A stretch of DNA of 5,474 bases, taken from Nanobdellota archaeon (GTDB lineage Archaea > Nanobdellota > Nanobdellia > Woesearchaeales > JAUYGA01). Made by a program: the position numbers and the translations under genes. Location of the stretch: the NCBI GenBank assembly GCA_030690755.1, contig JAUYGA010000005.1, positions 1 through 5,474 on the forward strand, given 5' to 3'. Position 1 is the first letter of the stretch. Every line of letters starts with the position of its first letter. The notes under the pieces were generated by a model that saw nothing but the letters and a program-made list of their open reading frames with translations, made no database searches and was not told where the DNA came from. Shown in pieces: positions 1 to 4,157 of the stretch.

Positions 1-111
1 AGTAAAGAGAAAAAATGGAGAACTCCTGCTGAAAGAGCTAAAATAAAATTAAATCTTGGAAAGAACTTTCAACTGTTAAACCTTATAAAAAAGTCATATG
101 CCGAAGATTAA
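1..111 (+). CDS. C-terminal end of an unidentified protein (5' truncated)
   Basis: Frame 1 is open from the left edge to TAA at 109-111, giving 36 residues that start SKEKKWRTPAERAKIK and end IKKSYAED. The tail is rich in lysine and leucine and looks like a helical, basic C-terminus of a soluble protein. It is too short to assign a family. Frame 2 closes at 44-46, frame 3 closes at once, and the minus strand is full of stops, so frame 1 is the best reading. The rest of the gene lies outside the window. A TATA box begins only about 22 nt after the stop, which fits the end of a transcription unit here. Confidence 0.5.
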   Translation, partial: SKEKKWRTPAERAKIKLNLGKNFQLLNLIKKSYAED

Positions 112-125
112 ACAGAATCAAACAA

Positions 126-141
126 TCAAAACATTTATATA
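126..141 (+). promoter_or_regulatory. Archaeal BRE/TATA promoter element, target unclear
   Basis: TTTATATA at 134-141 is preceded by the A-rich BRE-like stretch TCAAAACA (126-133). With the usual archaeal spacing, transcription would start near 163-165, inside a CCTTTA inverted repeat. The next start codon is at 375, so the transcript would carry an untranslated leader of about 210 nt, or the promoter serves a non-coding RNA. AT-rich DNA produces TATA-like words by chance, hence moderate confidence. Confidence 0.4.
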
Positions 142-154
142 GGATATTCACCAC

Positions 155-171
155 CCTTTAATAAATAAAGG
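155..171. repeat. CCTTTA/TAAAGG inverted repeat (hairpin)
   Basis: CCTTTA (155-160), a 5-base loop ATAAA and TAAAGG (166-171) form a perfect 6-bp stem. It lies about 44 nt after the stop of the left-edge gene and at the predicted start site of the 134-141 TATA box. No T-tract follows directly, so it is not a typical terminator. It could be an operator or an RNA hairpin. Confidence 0.5.
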
Positions 172-185
172 ACGTTATAATTATA

Positions 186-207
186 TTATTATAATATATT
201 ATAATAA
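186..207. repeat. Perfect 22-bp AT-only palindrome
   Basis: Bases 186-207 read the same on both strands, with half-site TTATTATAATA followed directly by its reverse complement and no spacer. A one-base-imperfect inverted repeat around it also pairs 175-187 with 193-204, so the whole 175-207 stretch is strongly self-complementary. It could act as a dimeric repressor site, a cruciform or an easily melted element. Only A and T occur, so chance is more likely than for a mixed palindrome of this length. Confidence 0.6.
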
Positions 208-374
208 AGATTAAGGCAAAACCACAGCGACATAATATTACAAAGAAGTTTAAGTAATTTCTATTTTTCACCCTATTAAATGCTGTTAATGCCTGCTTAA
301 ATTGCGTTGCTGCAATGCCAAGCAAACATCCAGCAAACTGTCACATTCACACAAAAATAAGTTAAACATAAACA

Positions 375-1025
375 ATGGCTGCTGACCTGTTAAACGAATT
401 GGATGCTGGCGATGTCGAGCTTTTTTTCAATGATTTTAAGCTACTAATGAGGCTAGCTGTAGAAACTGATAGAGAATACGGCAGAGCAGATTACAGCATC
501 GGCGCAAACATGCCGAAATACGAAGAATATATTGACCTGTTCAACAAAAAATATCCAGGAGTTCTCGTAACACCATCTGAAAATTTTGAACGAAGATTTC
601 TGCCAGAAATATTCATCAAAAGCGAAAAATCTGTCAGAGAGACATTTTTCAATTCAGCAGCAAAAATACACCGCGTGAAAGCCATAAGCGCATCAGGCTG
701 CCTGCACAAAGACTCTGTAGAGGACGAAGTGCAATTCAAAAAAGAGATTGCAAAAATTAAAAACAAACTATGCATACAATACTACGGCATAAAATCTCTT
801 ACAGTCTTTCTTTCATACAGCCCTCACAGAGAAATGGTTGAAATCTGTTATGACCCTAAAACAGTCTGCGATAAAGACGGCCCGGAGTTCAAAGTAATAG
901 CATACTATGCAATCAAAGACAGCGACATAAATTATGAAATACTTCTCGAACCATTAGGTGAGAACTTCACAAGCAATGTCTTTGGCATGGACACATCAAC
1001 AGGCGGCAAAGGCCCGCTGAGATGA
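375..1025 (+). CDS. Hypothetical protein, 216 residues, no family recognised
   Basis: I do not recognise this protein. It starts at ATG 375; an in-frame TAA at 369-371 rules out any earlier start, and there is no Shine-Dalgarno motif. No signal peptide or membrane segment is visible, so it is probably a soluble cytoplasmic protein. The N-terminal 30 residues (LLNELDAGDVELFFNDFKLL) look amphipathic and helical. The middle (65-100) is charged, and 115-132 looks like another charged helix (EVQFKKEIAKIKNK). Residues 133-195 look like beta strands (KSLTVFLSYS, EMVEICYD, EFKVIAYYAI, NYEILLEPL). The last 15 residues are glycine- and threonine-rich and probably flexible. Four cysteines (109, 133, 158, 165) are scattered and form no CxxC pair. 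Leucine codons are mainly CTN (about 15 of 18), as in the deacetylase and methyltransferase genes, which supports it as a resident gene. It stands alone: 263 bp of gene-free DNA precede it and about 210 bp follow. Confidence 0.8.
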   Translation: MAADLLNELDAGDVELFFNDFKLLMRLAVETDREYGRADYSIGANMPKYEEYIDLFNKKYPGVLVTPSENFERRFLPEIFIKSEKSVRETFFNSAAKIHRVKAISASGCLHKDSVEDEVQFKKEIAKIKNKLCIQYYGIKSLTVFLSYSPHREMVEICYDPKTVCDKDGPEFKVIAYYAIKDSDINYEILLEPLGENFTSNVFGMDTSTGGKGPLR

Positions 1026-1041
1026 ACTTATTCTGATAAGT
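1026..1041. repeat. ACTTAT/ATAAGT hairpin directly after a stop codon
   Basis: ACTTAT (1026-1031), TCTG (1032-1035) and ATAAGT (1036-1041) form a perfect 6-bp stem with a 4-base loop, starting at the first base after the TGA of the 216-residue gene. It could stabilise the mRNA end or help termination, although no long T-tract follows. The same words, ACTTAT and ATAAGT, build the larger inverted repeat at 1909-1934. Confidence 0.45.
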
Positions 1042-1131
1042 AGCAAAAATGATAAGCGCATGACTGTGTTTTAATAGGCTCTTGCATATAACCCTTACCT
1101 GATACCATACATACGGAAAAATCAAAATCAT

Positions 1132-1146
1132 CGAAACTTTTATATA
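1132..1146 (+). promoter_or_regulatory. Candidate distal BRE/TATA promoter
   Basis: CGAAACT (1132-1138) is a good match to an archaeal BRE and is followed by TTTATATA (1139-1146). The predicted start is near 1168, about 70 nt before the ATG at 1240. It could give the zinc-ribbon gene a longer leader in addition to the nearer TATA pair at 1186-1205, or it could drive a small RNA. No small open reading frame of note lies between. Confidence 0.4.
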
Positions 1147-1185
1147 CTTGTTACCATTATTAAATACTAACAATTTAGTCCATAA

Positions 1186-1205
1186 ATTTAAATAAGATTT
1201 AAATA
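1186..1205 (+). promoter_or_regulatory. Tandem TATA boxes of the zinc-ribbon gene
   Basis: The 9-mer ATTTAAATA occurs at 1186-1194 and again at 1197-1205, 11 bp apart, which is about one helical turn. The second copy is centred 39 nt before ATG 1240, close to the 36.5 nt seen for the methyltransferase gene, which also has a short leader with a Shine-Dalgarno site. It would start transcription near 1227, just before the ribosome-binding site. The first copy would start near 1216. Confidence 0.45.
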
Positions 1206-1228
1206 GAGAAAAGTACTATTGTATTTAA

Positions 1229-1235
1229 GAGGTGA
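1229..1235 (+). promoter_or_regulatory. Shine-Dalgarno site GAGGTGA
   Basis: GAGGTGA matches seven bases of the archaeal anti-Shine-Dalgarno complement (GGAGGTGATC-like) and ends 4 nt before ATG 1240. It decides the start of the zinc-ribbon gene. An in-frame TTG at 1219 would add seven residues but would place this site inside the coding region. Confidence 0.8.
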
Positions 1236-1239
1236 AAGA

Positions 1240-1536
1240 ATGAACAAAAAGAGGAAATCAGTTCATAGTACTGTTTCTCTGAGAAAAAACACGATGAAAA
1301 AATGTTATGAATGCAGCGGGAAATTAGTCCTAACAAAGGATTTAATAGTAAAAGATGGCAGAAGCTATCCTGTTGAAGTTGAGTTGTGCAATAGATGCGG
1401 GAAGACATTTTACACTTTAGAAGAAGCAGAAAGGGTAAAAAAAGAATTATATCCTTCTCTCTCTTCTAGAATAAAGAGACTCTTTTCCAGCCAAAAGAAT
1501 GTTGAATTATCTGTTATGAGAGGTAAGGTGCTTTAA
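1240..1536 (+). CDS. YgiT-type (MqsA-like) zinc-ribbon protein, putative antitoxin
   Basis: This is a 98-residue protein starting at ATG 1240, chosen because GAGGTGA sits 4-10 nt upstream. A basic N-terminal tail (1-21, KKRKS and LRKN) leads into a four-cysteine zinc ribbon, C22-x2-C25 and C50-x2-C53, with about 24 residues between the pairs. The arrangement CYECSGKL ... ELCNRCGKTFYTLEEAERV matches the YgiT-type zinc finger, including the acidic helix after the second pair. In the MqsA family this domain is the N-terminal, toxin-binding half of an antitoxin, and a helix-turn-helix half follows. Here the tail (70-98, basic and serine-rich) is too short for a clear helix-turn-helix. Stand-alone YgiT-type proteins are often found beside small DUF4258-type toxin candidates, usually on the same strand. 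The convergent gene at 1533-1907 could be such a partner, and the two overlap by 4 bp at their 3' ends. The zinc ribbon is well supported; the antitoxin role is inferred. Confidence 0.82.
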   Translation: MNKKRKSVHSTVSLRKNTMKKCYECSGKLVLTKDLIVKDGRSYPVEVELCNRCGKTFYTLEEAERVKKELYPSLSSRIKRLFSSQKNVELSVMRGKVL

Positions 1537-1907
1537 GGGTTCTTACTCTTATAAAATTTCCTTTCATCTTTATTCATAGGACCAATGTGAAAAACTACAA
1601 CTCCTTCTTTAACATAAAATCCAGTTGTAACATATTTTGGAAAAATCACTTCTATCGGATAAAATTTACTGATTTTGAGCTTATGCAGAACATACAGATT
1701 ATTCTTTCTTTTTTGATAAATCTCTTCGCTGAAATTTTTATAAAGCTGTTCTCCAGTGCAATAAATTCCTTCTAAAAAACATTCCTTGACCTTATCCTTA
1801 GAAACAAAGCAATCAGGATGCTTCACTAATGCATCTTCCCATCCAGCATCATCTAATCTTATGTTGCCGTTTTTTACTAATTCTTTTATCCTATCTTCGT
1901 TTATCAT
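1533..1907 (-). CDS. Small protein with DUF4258-like layout, possible toxin
   Basis: This is a 124-residue protein read from ATG at 1907-1905 to TAA at 1535-1533. A TTG directly before the ATG could add one residue, but the TATA box centred about 27 nt upstream fits a leaderless start at the ATG. No membrane segment or signal is visible. The layout is helical at the N-terminus (INEDRIKELVKNG), then HPDCFVSKDKVKECFLEG (30-47), then beta-rich strands LYVLHKL, YPIEVIF, GFYVKEGVVVFHIGP (71-110) and a basic tail. A conserved-looking His near a 'V..CF.EG' helix, followed by strands, resembles DUF4258 proteins, which share the small ribonuclease-like toxin fold. The likeness is faint and the usual 'R...RG' signature is not clear. 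It converges on and overlaps the YgiT-type zinc-ribbon gene, the kind of partner DUF4258 proteins often have. The inverted repeat over its promoter suggests tight repression. The gene itself is well supported; a toxin function is a hypothesis. Confidence 0.72.
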   Translation of the reverse strand: MINEDRIKELVKNGNIRLDDAGWEDALVKHPDCFVSKDKVKECFLEGIYCTGEQLYKNFSEEIYQKRKNNLYVLHKLKISKFYPIEVIFPKYVTTGFYVKEGVVVFHIGPMNKDERKFYKSKNP

Positions 1908-1908
1908 C

Positions 1909-1934
1909 AATATAAGTGAATTCCAACTTATATT
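1909..1934. promoter_or_regulatory. Operator-like 9-bp inverted repeat at the 1533-1907 promoter
   Basis: AATATAAGT (1909-1917), an 8-base spacer GAATTCCA and ACTTATATT (1926-1934) form a perfect 9-bp inverted repeat. One arm overlaps the minus-strand TATA box (1931-1938) and the other touches the start codon at 1907, so it fills the space where a repressor would block transcription initiation. Because the transcript is predicted to be leaderless, it should work as DNA rather than as an RNA hairpin. Confidence 0.6.
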
Positions 1935-1938
1935 TAAA
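1931..1938 (-). promoter_or_regulatory. TATA box of the 1533-1907 gene (leaderless)
   Basis: On the minus strand TTTAAATA (1938 to 1931) is centred about 27.5 nt before the ATG at 1907, so the predicted transcription start falls at or within a base or two of the start codon. A T-rich run lies just upstream. No Shine-Dalgarno motif exists, as expected for a leaderless message. Confidence 0.55.
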
Positions 1939-1955
1939 AATGATTGTTTTGTGTC

Positions 1956-2023
1956 ATGTTAAGCACTGGGGCTGCCTGATTAACATCATTCTATTAAGAG
2001 ACAAGTTCTTTTGATATGTTAAG
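1956..2023. repeat. ATGTTAA words: inverted pair plus a third copy
   Basis: ATGTTAA (1956-1962) pairs with TTAACAT (1980-1986) across 17 bases that include a GC-rich patch (GCACTGGGGCTGCCTG). A third copy in direct orientation, ATGTTAAG, lies at 2016-2023. The cluster sits between two divergent promoters, away from both TATA boxes, where an activator or repressor could bind. No gene, tRNA or recognisable RNA is seen in 1935-2088. Confidence 0.35.
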
Positions 2024-2087
2024 TTATTGAACCTCGCGAATTGATGGCGGCCATTATCTAAAGTTTACAACTATCCACTAAAAATAG

Positions 2088-2100
2088 ATTTATAAACAGA
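2088..2100 (+). promoter_or_regulatory. TATA box of the deacetylase gene (leaderless)
   Basis: TTTATAAA (2089-2096) is centred 26.5 nt before ATG 2119, and an A-rich BRE-like stretch (AAAATAG, 2081-2087) precedes it. There is no Shine-Dalgarno motif, so the message is predicted to be leaderless. The 13-mer ATTTATAAACAGA here is repeated exactly at 4336-4348, before the methyltransferase gene. Confidence 0.7.
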
Positions 2101-2118
2101 ACACTTCTTTCTTATGAT

Positions 2119-2865
2119 ATGGACCTTGCAGGTTTATTTGGGAAATTTGACATGAAAGACATATACTTTATTCTCATCACAATAACTGCACTGATAATGT
2201 TTTTTTTCTTTTACTTTTACATAAACACATATGTGGGCCTGGGCGGGCAGGAAGGTGTGATACGAAAAGGCAAGTCAAAAAAGAAAGTCGCAATAACATT
2301 TGATGACGGACCTCATCCCGAATACACAAACAAGATACTTGACATTCTCAAAGAAAAAAAAGTGAAAGCGACATTCTTCATCACAGGCAGCAATGCAGAA
2401 AAATATCCTGAAGTGGTCAAAAGGATAAATGATGAAGGCCATGATATTGGCAACCATGGATACCATCACCTAAACATGTCGCCGATGAAATTATCAAGAC
2501 AGACAAAAGAAATCACACTAACAGAAATGGTCATCAAAGAGATAACAGGAGAGGAACCGCTTTTTTTCAGACCGCCAAGAGGCGTGTATGACCAGAAGAT
2601 GAGAAGGATGCTTGTTAACAAAGGATATTCAATCGTTCTTTGGACAATTACAACACAAGACTGGCGAAATCCTGGAGTCGATTTCATTGTCAAAAAAGCG
2701 AGAAAAGCAAAAGGCGGAGACATAATACTCATGCATGACTCTGGTTCGCTCACAAAAGCAGAAGGCGCAAGCAGGATGCAGACAGCAAAAGCCCTTTCAA
2801 TAATAATAGACGAACTGAGAGAAAGAGGCCTGCGGCCTGTCAAGATTTCTGATTTCTTTAAGTGA
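2119..2865 (+). CDS. Membrane-anchored polysaccharide deacetylase (NodB domain)
   Basis: This is a 248-residue carbohydrate esterase family 4 enzyme, which removes N-acetyl (or O-acetyl) groups from sugars using a bound divalent metal. One hydrophobic segment (about 15-36, rich in Ile and Phe) anchors it in the membrane. The NodB domain fills 55-248. Motif 1 is TFDDGPHP (60-67), with D62 as likely catalytic base and D63 as metal ligand. Motif 2 is NHGYHH (112-117), with H113 and H117 as metal ligands. Motif 3 is RPPRG (151-155), motif 4 is the QDW at 180-182, and motif 5 is LMHDS (204-208) with H206. All catalytic residues are present, so it should be active. Two small departures are H116 where Ser/Thr is usual, and R154 where an aromatic is common after RPP. 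It could modify surface glycans, glycolipids or glycoproteins; the substrate cannot be read from sequence, and archaea lack murein. The start at 2119 is supported by the TATA box 26.5 nt upstream. It is a single-gene unit convergent with the DAHP synthase gene. Confidence 0.93.
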   Translation: MDLAGLFGKFDMKDIYFILITITALIMFFFFYFYINTYVGLGGQEGVIRKGKSKKKVAITFDDGPHPEYTNKILDILKEKKVKATFFITGSNAEKYPEVVKRINDEGHDIGNHGYHHLNMSPMKLSRQTKEITLTEMVIKEITGEEPLFFRPPRGVYDQKMRRMLVNKGYSIVLWTITTQDWRNPGVDFIVKKARKAKGGDIILMHDSGSLTKAEGASRMQTAKALSIIIDELRERGLRPVKISDFFK

Positions 2866-2905
2866 AAAAAGTTAACAAAATAAAAATAGTTTATCTTCTG
2901 AGAAG
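2866..2905 (-). terminator. Possible terminator of the DAHP synthase gene
   Basis: Reading the minus strand after the TGA at 2919-2917, a short inverted repeat CTTCTGAGAAG (2895-2905) is followed by two T-rich runs (TTTTTATTTT, complement of 2877-2886, and TTTTTT, complement of 2866-2871). Archaeal RNA polymerase stops at T-tracts, so this fits termination in the 51-bp convergent gap. The plus strand is A-rich here and shows no comparable signal for the deacetylase gene. Confidence 0.35.
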
Positions 2906-2916
2906 CTGCTCAAGAT

Positions 2917-4134
2917 TCATCCTTTAACAACATTATACAGTATCAAAGGCGCGCCAGAAAGCGAAGGAACTTTATTCATATCTACTGTAAGATAGGCGTC
3001 TCTTATGACTTGTCCTGCAAAACCATGCGCTAATTCCACTCTTGCGCCATGAAAATTTACATCTGTTTCTCTTCCTCGAAATTGAAGCGCTTCAAGACTG
3101 AAAGGGGTTAATTTAATTTTTTCTCCAGCAGGCATAGTTATATGGATTGCTTCTGCAGAAGATTTTCCTTCTTTAGGCGCATATTTAACAACTTCACCGA
3201 TAGCATAACCTCTTTGTCTAAAAACACCTAATGCGCCTGTTGGGATTCTGGCTGTCAAAATCCCTGTTTTTTCACTAGAATATTTTTTTGGAGTTAATTC
3301 TGTTATGAGATCAGAAATGTTTGTTAAGTCAGATTCTCTAAAATAAATATCTACATGCATTGGTATTTCAGAAGAACTAAACCCCTCCCTCAAACCAATA
3401 TTATCTAAATAAACTTGTCTTTGGATATTCGCTGCTTTTACAAGGCACTCTAATTGTTTTGGGGTGATTGATTGTCTTCCGTCTGTCTTTGCAGCAATTG
3501 GATCATGGTGGACTTCAACAATAATTCCATCAACGCCTGTTGCCACTGCTCCCATTGTAACGCCATACACTAATTCACGCTTTCCAGTTATGTGGCTTGG
3601 ATCAAAAATAATCTTATAAGGAGTATTATCAACAAGATGAACTAATGCAGTAATATCTTGCCCGTTTCTCGCTATATCTGTCTCATTATTCTTTCCTCTA
3701 ACACACAACATCACACTATTTTCATCTCCAGCTTTTCCAGCAGAGCCTAACCACTCAGTTAAGGAAGAGTTCATTCCATTCTTTAATAGAACAGGCACTT
3801 TAGCATCGCCTAATGCAAAAAGAAGCGATTGGTTTTGCGCATTTCTCGCGCCAACTTGGTACAAATCAACTCCGTAATCTTGAAACATTTTGATATCGCC
3901 AGCATCCATTATTTCTGTGACTATCTTTAATTCAAGCTTATCTCCAACGGCCCTCATCCATTTTAATGCCTTTTCACCATGACCTGTCCAATCACCTGCG
4001 CTAGTTCGCGGTTTAAACGCTCCACCCCTTAGATAATCAACACCAACTGATTTGATAGAATCAGCAATTCTGCTAATTTGCTCTTCACTTTCTACAGCGC
4101 AGGGACCTGCCATTAAAATTAAATTTGATGCCAT
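2917..4134 (-). CDS. aroF: DAHP synthase (type I-beta) with unrecognised C-terminal domain
   Basis: This is a 405-residue 3-deoxy-7-phosphoheptulonate synthase (EC 2.5.1.54). It condenses phosphoenolpyruvate with erythrose 4-phosphate, the first step of the shikimate pathway to aromatic amino acids, in the cytoplasm. Residues 1-240 are the class I aldolase-like barrel. AGPCAVES (9-16) has the metal-binding C12, GGAFKPRTS (37-45) is the DAHP synthase signature (KDO-8-P synthase has KANRSS), and VTEIMD is at 72-77. GARN (95-98), LLKNGM (116-121), DPSHITGKRELV (178-189, metal ligand H181), EVHHDP (207-212, E207) and TDGRQS (217-222, D218) complete the active site. The family core is about 260 residues. 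The extra 256-405 is predicted to be beta-rich (MHVDIYFRESDL, GILTARIP, AIHITMPAGEKIKL, FHGARVELAHGF) and resembles neither chorismate mutase (all helical) nor the N-terminal ACT/ferredoxin-like domain of Thermotoga-type enzymes. It may sense an end product or add a second activity. No other shikimate gene is in view. Leucine codons are mostly TTA/TTG (about 22 of 35), unlike neighbouring genes. Confidence 0.94.
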   Translation of the reverse strand: MASNLILMAGPCAVESEEQISRIADSIKSVGVDYLRGGAFKPRTSAGDWTGHGEKALKWMRAVGDKLELKIVTEIMDAGDIKMFQDYGVDLYQVGARNAQNQSLLFALGDAKVPVLLKNGMNSSLTEWLGSAGKAGDENSVMLCVRGKNNETDIARNGQDITALVHLVDNTPYKIIFDPSHITGKRELVYGVTMGAVATGVDGIIVEVHHDPIAAKTDGRQSITPKQLECLVKAANIQRQVYLDNIGLREGFSSSEIPMHVDIYFRESDLTNISDLITELTPKKYSSEKTGILTARIPTGALGVFRQRGYAIGEVVKYAPKEGKSSAEAIHITMPAGEKIKLTPFSLEALQFRGRETDVNFHGARVELAHGFAGQVIRDAYLTVDMNKVPSLSGAPLILYNVVKG

Positions 4135-4144
4135 GTTTTACCAA

Positions 4145-4155
4145 GACATGATGTC
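4145..4155. promoter_or_regulatory. Candidate operator palindrome GACATGATGTC
   Basis: GACAT-G-ATGTC is a perfect 5-bp inverted repeat with a single central base. It lies between the TATA box (4158-4165) and the start codon (4134) of the DAHP synthase gene, where archaeal repressors commonly bind to block polymerase. It is short, so chance is possible. Confidence 0.35.
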
Positions 4156-4157
4156 AC

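Noticed and set aside
1..46. Alternative frame 2 ending at 44-46 as the left-edge gene
   Set aside because: It gives only 14 codons, whereas frame 1 is open for 36 to a stop at 109-111. The choice is likely but not certain.
295..304. CTTAAATT as TATA box for the gene at 375
   Set aside because: The match is weak, there is no BRE, and it would leave a leader of about 50 nt without a Shine-Dalgarno motif.
491..775. Minus-strand open frame of 94 codons opposite the 216-residue gene
   Set aside because: It is antisense to a longer frame whose codon use matches its neighbours, and it has no TATA box or Shine-Dalgarno motif. The opposite strand is the better gene.
1219..1239. TTG start adding seven residues to the zinc-ribbon protein
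   Set aside because: The extension would contain the GAGGTGA ribosome-binding site of the ATG at 1240, which is a far better start.
2200..2207. Run of eight T in the deacetylase gene as a phase-variation tract
   Set aside because: It encodes phenylalanines of the membrane segment and the frame is intact. One short run is ordinary in AT-rich DNA.
2466..2843. Long minus-strand open frame (125 codons) opposite the deacetylase gene
   Set aside because: It lies wholly inside a gene with an intact NodB domain, its translation is low in complexity (serine- and leucine-rich), and no promoter is seen for it. It is a shadow of the real gene.
2917..4134. KDO-8-phosphate synthase or N-acetylneuraminate synthase instead of DAHP synthase
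   Set aside because: The KPRTS motif, VTEIMD and DPSHITGKRELV are those of DAHP synthase; KDO-8-P synthase has KANRSS. The C-terminal part does not look like the SAF domain of sialic acid synthases.
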